A DNA stretch of 13,782 nucleotides from Strigomonas culicis (taxonomy: Eukaryota > Euglenozoa > Kinetoplastea > Trypanosomatida > Trypanosomatidae): contig AUXH01000520.1 of NCBI GenBank assembly GCA_000482145.1, positions 1-13,782 on the forward strand, given 5' to 3'. The position numbers and the translations under genes were made by a program. Below the pieces are notes generated by a model that had not been told where the DNA came from, did not search any database, and saw nothing but the letters and a program-made list of their open reading frames with translations. Shown piece by piece: positions 1 through 7,616 of this stretch. How positions within the stretch are numbered: position 1 is the stretch's first letter; the number at the start of each line of letters is the position of its first letter.

Positions 1-9
1 GAAAAAAGT

Positions 10-15
<6 letters not shown>

Positions 16-38
<23 letters not shown>
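16..38. repeat. GA/CT dinucleotide microsatellite, probably a polypyrimidine tract of the next gene
   Basis: An uninterrupted GA run on the plus strand is CT on the transcribed strand. No AG follows on the minus strand before the window edge, so the acceptor and gene it may serve lie outside. Confidence 0.7.
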
Positions 39-40
<2 letters not shown>

Positions 41-255
41 GCGTAAACATAAAACACCGGTGCGCAACGACTGTGTACAAGCGTTCGCATGCCCAGATAC
101 GACAACAGCAAAGAACACCGAACATCTATAGGCTATGGTACTTACGTGAATAACAGACCAAGCGGACCCCATCGCCACATCCATAACAGCGCTCACACAG
201 CGGGCGCCGATTGTTCTTCTTCTTATTAGTTTTCTATGTTAAACTGCTTTCCTTA

Positions 256-1257
256 TCACTTGGCCTTCTTCTCGTTGCGATCGCAGCGAATATTCCTCAC
301 AATGTTGTAGTGGAACTTCGCAAAGACGGCCAGCCCCAGGCGGATCACCCCGCCAACGAGCGTCTCCTCGAGGAGCTCCACGGTGCTCGTCGGCGGCTCC
401 ATGGCGGCCGCGCCGTGGCTGAGCAACCACCCGTCGCTGCCGAGGGTGATGTCAAAGCGATAGCGCGCGATGCCGGCCACGACGGCGGCGCCCATGTCGG
501 GCGCCTGGAAGGGCTTTGCGCCGCCGAAGGCCGAGATGGCGGCGCACTCTGGGCTCTTGATGGTGTTCTCGTGCTCGAAGCCCGGCGTCTCGACGTCGGG
601 CGGGCTCACCACCTGCACCCGCACGCCGAGGCAGCTGTTCTCCATGTCGACGCTGTGCGCAAAGGCGCGCAGCGCCGCTTTGGTGGCCGCGTAGAGGGTG
701 TACCCCGCGATGGGCGCGCGCGCGGCCATGCTCGACATGAGCACGACCCGTCCGCGGCCCTGCGCCAGCATCGCAGGCATGAAGGCCCACGCCAGATTGA
801 GGCAGCCGAAGTAGTTGATCCGCATCATGTCCTGCGCGTTCTGCGGCGTGCTGTCCATGAACCGCGCGGGGTGCGCGAAGCCGGCATTGCAGATAAGCAG
901 GTCGATCGCCTCGCCATTGCAGAGCGCCGTCGCCTTCGCGGTGGCCGCCGCCACGGCAGCCTCGTCCGAGACGTCCAGCACCAGATAGTGTAGGCGCGTC
1001 GGGCTCTGCGTCTGCTGCCGGCGCTGCTCCAGCGCCGCGACGGCTTCGCGCAGCACCGCCTCGCGGCGCGCGGCGATGATGAGGTGCCGCACGCGCCGGT
1101 CCACGAGCGCCTTCGCCGTCTCGAGGCCGATGCCGACGCTGCCGCCGGTGAGCAGCACGTTCGAGCGCTCAAAATCCCACGGCGCGACGCGCTGCGTGGC
1201 CCAGGCAGCAACGCCCACCAGCACAATGCACACGAGCGCAGCCAGGAGGCAGAGCAT
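256..1257 (-). CDS. KDSR: 3-ketodihydrosphingosine reductase (SDR family, TSC10/KDSR)
   Basis: This 333-residue enzyme is predicted to reduce 3-ketodihydrosphingosine to dihydrosphingosine with NADPH, the second step of sphingolipid synthesis, on the ER membrane. Visible: an N-terminal membrane segment at residues 1-21; the dinucleotide motif TGGSVGIG at 37-44; NAG at 124-126; catalytic Ser176, Tyr189 and Lys193 in the usual SDR spacing; the family-typical PPDVETPGF at 219-227; a second hydrophobic stretch near 301-320; and a C-terminal KKAK that fits a dilysine ER-retrieval signal. Length matches human KDSR (about 330) and yeast Tsc10 (320). The frame extends five codons further to a TTG at 1272, but the first ATG is at 1255-1257, about 25 nt after the inferred splice acceptor. 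The next gene upstream is the pathway's first enzyme. The SDR call is certain and the KDSR subfamily call is strong. Confidence 0.93.
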   Translation of the reverse strand: MLCLLAALVCIVLVGVAAWATQRVAPWDFERSNVLLTGGSVGIGLETAKALVDRRVRHLIIAARREAVLREAVAALEQRRQQTQSPTRLHYLVLDVSDEAAVAAATAKATALCNGEAIDLLICNAGFAHPARFMDSTPQNAQDMMRINYFGCLNLAWAFMPAMLAQGRGRVVLMSSMAARAPIAGYTLYAATKAALRAFAHSVDMENSCLGVRVQVVSPPDVETPGFEHENTIKSPECAAISAFGGAKPFQAPDMGAAVVAGIARYRFDITLGSDGWLLSHGAAAMEPPTSTVELLEETLVGGVIRLGLAVFAKFHYNIVRNIRCDRNEKKAK

Positions 1258-1282
1258 GACGCAGTAGTCCAAAGAGGAAAGC

Positions 1283-1297
1283 CTTAAAAAAAAAAAG
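1283..1297 (-). promoter_or_regulatory. Trans-splice acceptor of the KDSR gene
   Basis: On the minus strand T11 (1296-1286) is followed at once by AAG, with the AG at 1284-1283 and a 5' UTR of 25 nt to the ATG at 1257. The tract is short but is the only good candidate close to the start. Confidence 0.55.
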
Positions 1298-2210
1298 TGA
1301 GAGCGCGCTACGGATAAGAAAGAAAAAGGGGGAGATCAACCTTTCACATATGATTTCCAGTTGCATTCGATACAACAGAGCATAGGAAGTACAGAATTCT
1401 CATGTCTGTGTTTTATTTGCCCCCTCTTCGGAACGAATAGAATGTATATATTTCATCAAACAAAGAAAAAAATGAAAAAATGAAAAGAAGAGTGCGGATA
1501 TAAAAAAAATGGAAAAACAAAACGTGAAACAATCTCTCACAATGACGCCATTCATATTTGTTTATCCAACTTTTGATGTACAAAATATATCGTACCTTTT
1601 CTTTTTGTTTTTCGCTGATCAGTTGTTTTCTTTTTTTTTTGTATATTTTTTTTTGTATATATGTTTTTTTTTTTAGTGTTGAACGTTTTTAACAGCATGA
1701 TATATACATACATATGGATGTTTATGTATATTTGTTTCGTTTATCAAGTACGTGACATAAACAAGGGGGAAAAAAAAGAGGTTCATAAACGGGGAAAAAA
1801 AAATGATGAAAATTTTTTTTCCTTGATAAATTTCATTAAGAAAAGCAATCGAACCAAAAAAAAATGCAATATAATAAAGATTGTTCATCTTCATTATGTT
1901 TCACTTTTTCCACAAATGCTAAACATATTACTTTTTTATACAAATAAACAAAAACATGTGGACATCAACGTACGAAGTGGTGCACATTTCTGATACACAC
2001 AATCATGTATATTGTATATTGTCTATCACAATTTTTTTCTAATTAGGGGCATTACCAGTAAACAGATGAAAAAAATGGACGCAATCTGAAAAAGAATCAA
2101 TAGAAAAAAAAAAAGGAAAACCCGCAAACTAAAGAAAAAAAGTTATTATTATCAACTGATCAACGGAAAGTTAAAAAGACAGAAAGAGTCTCTGGCAGGT
2201 ACAATAATAT

Positions 2211-2226
2211 ATTATTATTATTATTA
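2211..2226. repeat. ATT trinucleotide microsatellite
   Basis: A short run of ATT units within the AT-rich SPT2-KDSR spacer. A related shorter run is near 2288-2300, followed by a TA-rich stretch at 2306-2320. Confidence 0.6.
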
Positions 2227-2625
2227 GTATAATTTCTTGTTTCTTTGCAAGTTGTTGCTCCACAAGAAAAAATATGCAATGAATAAAAATGATATTATTA
2301 TTAATGTATATATATATATGTCGTATATAATAACTCTAAAATTTGTTTTTCGCCTTTTGAATTGAAAAAAGTGTTTTTTTTTCCCGTCTCTCCATCTCTT
2401 TTTCTTTTTTTTCCTTTTTTCTTTTTGATTTTTCTTATTCCTATTCGGAGTAAAAAGACATGTATAGTGGGGGGGGGGTCTATATTGTAACAAGATTACT
2501 CGTTGTTCTTTCCCCATTGTTTTTACTCAACAAAAGAACACTACAAAGAAAAAAATGAAAGAAGACAGCAAAGAGACACAGAGAAACTGGGAAGAGTTTA
2601 AAAAAAAAAAACAGTGAGCACCGCA

Positions 2626-4266
2626 TTACTGGTGGTACTGGAAGATGGAGCTGTGCGTGCGGTAGTCCATGTAGACGTCCTTCGACACGTCGCGCATGAC
2701 GTCGAGCACGTACTGCAGGTCCTCGCGCGTGTGCGTGGCGGACACGCAGAAGCGCACGCGGCTCTCCAGCAGCGGGGTCGCCGGGTACCCCACCACGACG
2801 ATCGCGACGCCGCGGGAGAGCAGCAGCTCCGACAGCGGCGCCAGCTTCCCGAGGTTGTAGCACATGACGGGAATCACCGGGCTCGCGTCGTCGCCCAGGA
2901 CGATGAAGCCGAGGTCCATCAGCCCGCGGCGGAAGAAGCGGCTGTTCTCCTTCAGCTGCTGGATGCGCTTGCGGCCGAGGTCCGTGCCGTCCTTGCCGAG
3001 AATGACGTTCAGCACGGACACGACCTGCTGCGCGCACGGCGGCGCGAGGGTGTCGCAGTGGAGGGCGATGGAGCTGTGCTGGCGGAGGTAGTCAACGAGC
3101 GGCTTGCTCGAGGCGATGTAGCCGCCGATGGAGCCGAAGCTCTTGGTGAAGGTGCCCATGAGCACGTCCACGTCCTTCGGGTCGACGCCGCAGTGCTCGC
3201 AGACGCCGCGGCCGGTGCGGCCGATGGCGCCGATCGAGTGGGCCTCGTCGATGAAGAGCAGCGCCTTGTACTTCTTCTTGAGCTCGACGACCTTCTTGAG
3301 GTTGATGATCTCGCCCTCCATACTGTAGATGCCCTCGATGATGACGACGATGCGGCGCCACGGCTTGTATTCGCCGGCGGGCGTCTGCCCGAGGATCACC
3401 GCCTCGCGCAGGATGGTCTCCAGCTGGTCGAAGGCGTCGTGCTTGAACACCTTGACCTTCGCGCCCGAGCTACGCACGCCGTTGACGAGGGAGGAGTGGT
3501 TGAGGGTGTCCGACACGGCAAGCGTGTCCTTGCCGAAGAGCGACGGCAGGCCGCGGAAGTTGGTGCCGAAGCCCATGCCGCACACGAGGGCGTCCTCCTT
3601 GCCGAGGAAGGCCGCGAACTCCTTCTCGAGGCGCGCGACGGCCGCGCTCTGGCCGAGCTCCTGCGGCCCGCTGCATGACGCAAGGCCGAGGTCGTCGATC
3701 GTGTCCAGCACGTCGTACGTGATGGACGGCGTGTCCTCCGCAAAGCCGAGGTAGTTGTAGGACCCGAGGTTGATCGCGGGCGTGATCTTGCCCGTGTACT
3801 CGAACTCGGAGTTCATATCCTTCACGGTCCGCTCCATGATGCCAATCACGCGCGACGGACGAGAGTCGATCGGGCGCGTGAAGCACTCACGGATGCGGCG
3901 GTAGAAGCGGCGGTTCCAGTAGTCGTCGAAGTCCTTCACGATGGGGGCGTAGCCCTTCCGGTAGAACTTGTTCGGGTGCGGGAACACCTTACGGTACGAC
4001 TCGCGGATGTACGCCATCACGTAGAAGAGCAGGAGCGTCACGATGGAAGTCACACGCGTCCATGTGGAGATATGTGGCTCCTCCCGCACCGGCTCCTCGA
4101 CGTCCTCCGTCGTGGGCGGGAGCAGCGGCGAGACGCGCGCCTCGGCCAGCGGCTCCGCGTTGACCTTGTTCTCCGCGATGGAGTCCTCGGACGCGATCAG
4201 CTGCTTAAGGCGCTCCGTGCGGAGCATCTCAGCGGCGGGGTCCTCGTGGAAAACGGCAGTGGACAT
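2626..4266 (-). CDS. SPT2: Serine palmitoyltransferase subunit 2 (LCB2/SPT2), catalytic PLP subunit
   Basis: This 546-residue protein is predicted to condense serine with palmitoyl-CoA to 3-ketodihydrosphingosine, the committed sphingolipid step, as a heterodimer with the non-catalytic LCB1/SPT1 subunit in the ER membrane. It belongs to the alpha-oxoamine synthase fold-type I PLP enzymes. Visible: an acidic N-terminal region, a membrane segment at about 70-86, NYLGF at 171-175, the PLP-aspartate motif DEAHS at 340-344, and the Schiff-base lysine K375 in GTFTKSFGS (371-379), which marks the catalytic LCB2 type rather than LCB1. The length is normal for LCB2. The open frame continues 16 codons to a TTG at 4314 through pyrimidine-rich sequence; I use the ATG at 4264-4266. 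The gene downstream encodes the next enzyme of the pathway. The nearest AG after the last pyrimidine tract lies inside codon 8, so the mRNA 5' end is uncertain. Confidence 0.96.
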   Translation of the reverse strand: MSTAVFHEDPAAEMLRTERLKQLIASEDSIAENKVNAEPLAEARVSPLLPPTTEDVEEPVREEPHISTWTRVTSIVTLLLFYVMAYIRESYRKVFPHPNKFYRKGYAPIVKDFDDYWNRRFYRRIRECFTRPIDSRPSRVIGIMERTVKDMNSEFEYTGKITPAINLGSYNYLGFAEDTPSITYDVLDTIDDLGLASCSGPQELGQSAAVARLEKEFAAFLGKEDALVCGMGFGTNFRGLPSLFGKDTLAVSDTLNHSSLVNGVRSSGAKVKVFKHDAFDQLETILREAVILGQTPAGEYKPWRRIVVIIEGIYSMEGEIINLKKVVELKKKYKALLFIDEAHSIGAIGRTGRGVCEHCGVDPKDVDVLMGTFTKSFGSIGGYIASSKPLVDYLRQHSSIALHCDTLAPPCAQQVVSVLNVILGKDGTDLGRKRIQQLKENSRFFRRGLMDLGFIVLGDDASPVIPVMCYNLGKLAPLSELLLSRGVAIVVVGYPATPLLESRVRFCVSATHTREDLQYVLDVMRDVSKDVYMDYRTHSSIFQYHQ

Positions 4267-4384
4267 GATACAGGGAGAGAAGAGCAAAGAGGTGCAAAAA
4301 CAAAAAAGACGCAAATTAAAAAAAGTGTAATATTTAGATACAGAAATAGCAAACTAAATTAAGATATACTAATTAGTTTATATT

Positions 4385-4434
4385 CTTTTAAAACAAAAGG
4401 GCGAAAAGAAAAAAGGTGAAAAACAAATCAAAGA
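4385..4434 (-). promoter_or_regulatory. Candidate trans-splice acceptor of SPT2
   Basis: A T-rich minus-strand tract (4434-4387) ends in TTTTAAAAG, with the AG at 4386-4385 and a 5' UTR of about 118 nt. Another pyrimidine tract lies between here and the ATG (about 4270-4310) without any AG before codon 8, so the site is less certain than for the other genes. Confidence 0.45.
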
Positions 4435-4452
4435 GTAACTTCCAAAAGACAA

Positions 4453-4467
4453 AGAGAGAGAGAGAGA
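4453..4467. repeat. GA/CT dinucleotide microsatellite
   Basis: An AG run of about 7.5 units, read as CT on the transcribed strand, upstream of the SPT2 acceptor tract and within the likely 3' UTR or intergenic spacer of the ankyrin/SEC-C gene. Confidence 0.7.
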
Positions 4468-4734
4468 ACATAAAGTGCAAGAGAACAGCATCACTCCTAC
4501 CAACATGAACCACATCTATTTGGCCGTAGTGCATAAGCGCAGAAAGGAGAGCCCGTGCTCTCTCTCTCGGCTACGACCTGTTTTTTCCTCACAAGAGGTC
4601 CGGACTCCGTGGTTGTTATTATCACTAGGTTGCTCATGGCATACAGGATCAGCATCCGTTCGTTCATATGGCACACAGGTGGGCAGAAACGCAGCGGCAG
4701 AGGCCACGGCGAGCGACACCGGTCGTCCATGGAC

Positions 4735-5874
4735 TCATTTCTGCACTGTCTTCTTCTGGGCTGCTAACACCATGCGTATTTTCTTCTGCGCCAGCATGTG
4801 CTGCTCTGCCTCTAAAATCTTCTTGAAGTCGCCCTGCGGCGCCCACGTGAAGTTGCTGCGCTCGTCGCGGTGGCGGGCGTACATGTCGTCGACGCAGCCG
4901 CAGCGGTACTTGGCGCGGCCGGACCCGCAGGAGCACAGACCCTCCTTCGTGCCGCAGAGCCGCACGATCTGAACGGTGCCGTCCTCCTTCTTCTCCTCGA
5001 CGGACACCTCCTCCAGCAGTCGGATCATCGGCATCCCGACCGCGTGAGCGGTGGGGGTGAGGCCGAAGCTGTCGCGGTGGAAGCGCTCCGCCCCCTTCTC
5101 CAGCAGCCACCGCGCGAGGTCGACGTTGTCCATCTGCACCGCGGCGAGGAGCGGGGAGCGGCCCCAGCGGTCGTACACATTGACGCTGCCGCCGTAGCGC
5201 GACAGCAGCTCGAGCACCTCCATCTGCTCCGCCAGCACAGCGATGTACATGGGGCTGTAGCCGTGGAACATCTCCGACATGGCCGGCTTCTCGTCCTGCA
5301 GAAACGACATGTTGTTCGGGTTCGCGCCCGCGCGCAGGCAGCGCTCGCACAGCTCCAGGTTGCCCGTGATGACGGACAGCAGCAGGAAGGTCGCGCCGCT
5401 CAGCGGCCGCGTCGCCTTGGGGCTAATCGCCTGGGGACACAGCTGCTCGAAGAACACACTGACGAAGGGCAGGGGGTCCGAGATGCGCTTCTCCACCTCC
5501 ATCACGCCGCCCGCCTCCTGGCCGCTGATGGTGGCCTCGAAGCCCTTCATGACACTGCTAAGCTGTTTCTCCGACAGCGACACCGTGCGGGTCGTCGTGC
5601 GGATCTGGTTGAAGACGGCGAAGGTGGTGGGAAGCTTGCTGGAAAAGTAGCGGATGTACCGGCGGTTCGGCAGCGCCTCGTAGGCGGTCGCCATCTCGAG
5701 GGCGCCGTCATCGCGGCGGTTGATGTCCGCAGCCATGAAGCCGTCCTTCATGCCCGCCAGCAGCTCCGACACGTGGCTCTCCGAGAAGGGGCGCTGTGAG
5801 AGCATCCGCAGCGTCTCCTCGGCGCTCTTGCCGTTACTACCCACTCGGGCACTACTTTGTTCTTTTTTGGGCAT
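4735..5874 (-). CDS. Ankyrin-repeat protein with C-terminal SEC-C zinc motif
   Basis: This is a 379-residue protein from the ATG at 5872-5874. A basic N-terminus leads into a helical region (about 18-160) that I do not recognise. Ankyrin repeats follow at roughly 160-190, 206-235 and 237-265, with a degenerate one near 268-290. A SEC-C motif, CSCGSGRAKYRCGC, occupies 314-327 with cysteines at 314, 316, 325 and 327, a known zinc-binding pattern named from the SecA C-terminus. The tail is Lys/Gln-rich and helical. Ankyrin repeats bind proteins; SEC-C proteins are varied, so no process can be assigned. The same frame reaches an ATG at 5998-6000, adding 42 residues with a hydrophobic stretch. Most of that extension is encoded by an uninterrupted pyrimidine tract ending in CAAG, which I read as the splice acceptor of the shorter form. 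A longer form from a second acceptor at 6019-6020 is possible. Confidence 0.82.
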   Translation of the reverse strand: MPKKEQSSARVGSNGKSAEETLRMLSQRPFSESHVSELLAGMKDGFMAADINRRDDGALEMATAYEALPNRRYIRYFSSKLPTTFAVFNQIRTTTRTVSLSEKQLSSVMKGFEATISGQEAGGVMEVEKRISDPLPFVSVFFEQLCPQAISPKATRPLSGATFLLLSVITGNLELCERCLRAGANPNNMSFLQDEKPAMSEMFHGYSPMYIAVLAEQMEVLELLSRYGGSVNVYDRWGRSPLLAAVQMDNVDLARWLLEKGAERFHRDSFGLTPTAHAVGMPMIRLLEEVSVEEKKEDGTVQIVRLCGTKEGLCSCGSGRAKYRCGCVDDMYARHRDERSNFTWAPQGDFKKILEAEQHMLAQKKIRMVLAAQKKTVQK

Positions 5875-5890
5875 TAGGATGTAACCTACT

Positions 5891-5975
5891 CTTGCAGAAG
5901 AAGAAGAGGGGAGGAGGTGGCAGAGAGCAGTAGAAGGAAGGGAATACAATTCAACGAGCAGCAAGAAGAAGAAGG
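5891..5975 (-). promoter_or_regulatory. Proximal trans-splice acceptor and polypyrimidine tract, ankyrin/SEC-C gene
   Basis: About 80 nt of mostly C/T on the minus strand end in TTCTTCTTCTGCAAG, with the AG at 5892-5891. Use of it leaves 16 nt before the ATG at 5874. The tract is also in frame with that gene and would encode a hydrophobic stretch if the distal acceptor is used. Confidence 0.6.
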
Positions 5976-6018
5976 TGATGCTGCGAGAAATATCAGCCAT
6001 AGCGTTCGAATGTGCGAA

Positions 6019-6053
6019 CTGCGTGCGATAAAATAAAACAAGTAAAAAAAAAA
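6019..6053 (-). promoter_or_regulatory. Distal candidate trans-splice acceptor, ankyrin/SEC-C gene
   Basis: On the minus strand T10 (6053-6044) and T-rich sequence run to CGCACGCAG, with the first AG at 6020-6019. The next ATG is 6000, in frame with the ankyrin/SEC-C protein, giving a 42-residue N-terminal extension. Confidence 0.45.
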
Positions 6054-6176
6054 TCTAGTGGAACCCATATAGCGCCGTAGCTCTGAAGTGGGCTTATACA
6101 AAAATGAACGCGACTCATAAACATCAACAAGAGAAGAGAACGAAAAAAAAAACTGCATGGATACCAAAATGATCCG

Positions 6177-7112
6177 CTAATCCGCGGCCGGCTTCCCCTC
6201 TCGCTTTGCGATCTCGTTCTTGAGCTGGCCGTAGCGGTGGTACTCGGCGGTGAAGCCCCTGCGGTCGCGGCGGTTCGGTCGCTCCCCCTTCACGCGCTCG
6301 AACTCGCTCTCGAAGCGGTGCAGCACCTGCTTCAGCCGCCGCTTCTCCGCGTTCAAGTCCGCGTCGCTGAGCTGCTCCGCTGGCACGGTGCCGATGGGCA
6401 CGCGCGGGATGGAGTTGCCAATGTCGCTCGTGTCGGCGGCCGCGGCGGCCGCGTTCGGCGTCGTCTTGATGGACGCCATGGGGGTGTCGTCCGCGGCCAC
6501 GGTGGAGGAGCTGAGGCGGCTCGTACCGGAGTGGCCGACCCCCGTCACCACGCTGGAGTCGCTCGCGCGCACGGTAGTCGAGGGCGCCATGGACACGCTG
6601 TGCTCGACCGTCGTGCTGCGGGTGCTCATGCCGCGCGTCGTCTCCGTCGCGCCGACCTTGCCCTTGCTGACCTTGTAGAGCTCGTAGATGGAGCGCAGCG
6701 GTGCCTTCTGCTCCGCGGTCACTTCCGTCTGGGCCGTCGCGTCACGCACGCAGCCCTCCCACTCGTGGATGCGCTGCTTCATCTCCTTCTTGAAGAGCTT
6801 GCACTGGTTGTCCGTCATGCTGCTGATGGCGGTCGTCAGCTGCGGGTCGCCGGCCTCCTTCGCCAGCTGCACCGACGTGGCCTCGCCGCGGTACTCGGCC
6901 AGCAGCTGTGTCCCGAGGAAGTTCGGCGACGCGGAGCGCGCGCCGTACTGCGACTCGATGCGGTTGTGCTGCTCGCGTTGGAGGGAGCGCACGCTCTCGA
7001 TCGTAGCGCGGCTGTGGGCGCGGAAGTCGGAGTCCACCTCATGCGTCTGGGAGAAGGACAGCGCGTCGATCGTCTGCGCCACGGCTAGTGAGAAGAGATC
7101 CTCATCGGCCAT
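6177..7112 (-). CDS. Conserved protein with two FAM13-like helical segments
   Basis: This 311-residue soluble protein starts at the ATG at 7110-7112, 67 nt after a clear splice acceptor. The N-terminal 100 residues are acidic to mixed and probably helical. A Ser/Thr/Ala-rich low-complexity linker covers about 153-246. Residues 248-303 match the pattern of the FAM13A/FAM13B C-terminal segment: a Leu/Lys helix, a FE pair, a basic DRR turn, then YxxYxxLK. A second weaker copy appears at about 105-153, with KQxxHxWE, PL and YxxYxxxK in the same order and spacing. In animals FAM13A also carries a RhoGAP domain, which is absent here. The molecular role of the segment is not known to me, so I assign no function beyond likely helix-mediated interaction. 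There is no membrane segment or signal peptide. The reading frame is well supported; the FAM13 relationship rests on motif resemblance only. Confidence 0.8.
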   Translation of the reverse strand: MADEDLFSLAVAQTIDALSFSQTHEVDSDFRAHSRATIESVRSLQREQHNRIESQYGARSASPNFLGTQLLAEYRGEATSVQLAKEAGDPQLTTAISSMTDNQCKLFKKEMKQRIHEWEGCVRDATAQTEVTAEQKAPLRSIYELYKVSKGKVGATETTRGMSTRSTTVEHSVSMAPSTTVRASDSSVVTGVGHSGTSRLSSSTVAADDTPMASIKTTPNAAAAAADTSDIGNSIPRVPIGTVPAEQLSDADLNAEKRRLKQVLHRFESEFERVKGERPNRRDRRGFTAEYHRYGQLKNEIAKREGKPAAD

Positions 7113-7179
7113 TGCAAAACGAAGGAAGACAAAAGGTGCAAGTTTTTCTTATAGGTATACAAATCGGCCGACGTGGACA

Positions 7180-7201
7180 CTACAAGGCAACAAGAAGAGA
7201 G
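7180..7201 (-). promoter_or_regulatory. Trans-splice acceptor of the FAM13-like gene
   Basis: Minus-strand CTCTTCTTGTTGCCTTGTAG gives an AG at 7181-7180 and a 5' UTR of 67 nt to the ATG at 7112. A longer CT tract upstream (7265-7330) may strengthen it. Confidence 0.65.
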
Positions 7202-7299
7202 TGCCGCACGCAGTTAAAAGATATGTATGTGTATTTAATAGAGGACTACGCATACATATTCCCAGTATATCATGTGGAAGAGACACAGAAAGAGGGAGT

Positions 7300-7321
7300 G
7301 AGAGAGAGAGAGAGAGAGAGA
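7300..7321. repeat. GA/CT dinucleotide microsatellite
   Basis: A GA run of 11 units lies inside a longer purine-rich stretch (7265-7330), which is a CT tract on the transcribed strand between the trifunctional-alpha-like gene and the FAM13-like gene. Confidence 0.75.
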
Positions 7322-7616
7322 CAGAAATAAACGCATTGCTGTGTAATATGCCCACGCCTATGTGTGATACCACCATCTTGTACGGTTGGGCCTATGTTCC
7401 ATTCAACGAAGAGTGTTCTTGTGAAGCAAAGATGTTCGCAATGTTTTGTGGTTGACGTCTCACCTGCTTCCGTTAAGATTACCGAGAGATCTACTACGTT
7501 ACTAATATGACAAAATAACAGTATCAATATGTGACAAAAAGAGTAATACCTTTTTTTTTCGTTGATTCATTTCTTATGTTTTGTGGTTACCACCTGCTGT
7601 CAGCTGCGTGGCACGC

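Larger units (their letters stand above)
1258..2625. other. AT-rich spacer between SPT2 and KDSR (mostly SPT2 3' UTR by inference)
   Basis: This 1.37 kb has no credible gene on either strand. It is dominated by A- and T-runs and contains ATT and TA microsatellites and a G10 run at 2469-2478 (C10 in the transcript sense). Short open frames here have Lys/Asn/Phe composition expected of random AT-rich DNA. By position it holds the SPT2 3' UTR, its poly(A) site and the KDSR acceptor. Confidence 0.7.
4267..4734. other. Spacer between the ankyrin/SEC-C gene and SPT2
   Basis: The part next to the ankyrin gene (4500-4734) has mixed composition and is probably its 3' UTR. The part next to SPT2 is AT-rich, with several pyrimidine tracts on the minus strand. 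I see no gene or RNA structure. Confidence 0.6.
7113..7616. other. Spacer between the trifunctional-alpha-like and FAM13-like genes
   Basis: Holds the 3' UTR of the upstream gene, the GA/CT microsatellite, and the acceptor and 67-nt 5' UTR of the FAM13-like gene. I see nothing else. Confidence 0.6.

Noticed and set aside
211..993. A 260-residue plus-strand open frame over KDSR
   Set aside because: Antisense shadow of a clear SDR gene, with His/Arg/Ala-rich composition.
1661..1993. A 110-residue plus-strand open frame in the AT-rich spacer
   Set aside because: Lys/Asn/Phe/Tyr composition follows the AT-rich DNA; it crosses homopolymer runs, is on the opposite strand to the cluster, and has no motif.
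2224..2517. A 97-residue minus-strand open frame in the SPT2-KDSR spacer
   Set aside because: It is Lys/Phe/Ile-rich from AT-rich and purine-run DNA, within the inferred SPT2 3' UTR, and has no recognisable feature.
2614..3678. A 354-residue plus-strand open frame over SPT2
   Set aside because: It is antisense to a strongly recognised gene, with biased Ala/Val/Asp/Arg composition and no motif.
4497..4730. A 77-residue minus-strand open frame just downstream of the ankyrin/SEC-C stop
   Set aside because: No polypyrimidine-AG signal lies ahead of it other than inside the upstream coding region, and the protein has no recognisable feature. I read it as 3' UTR.
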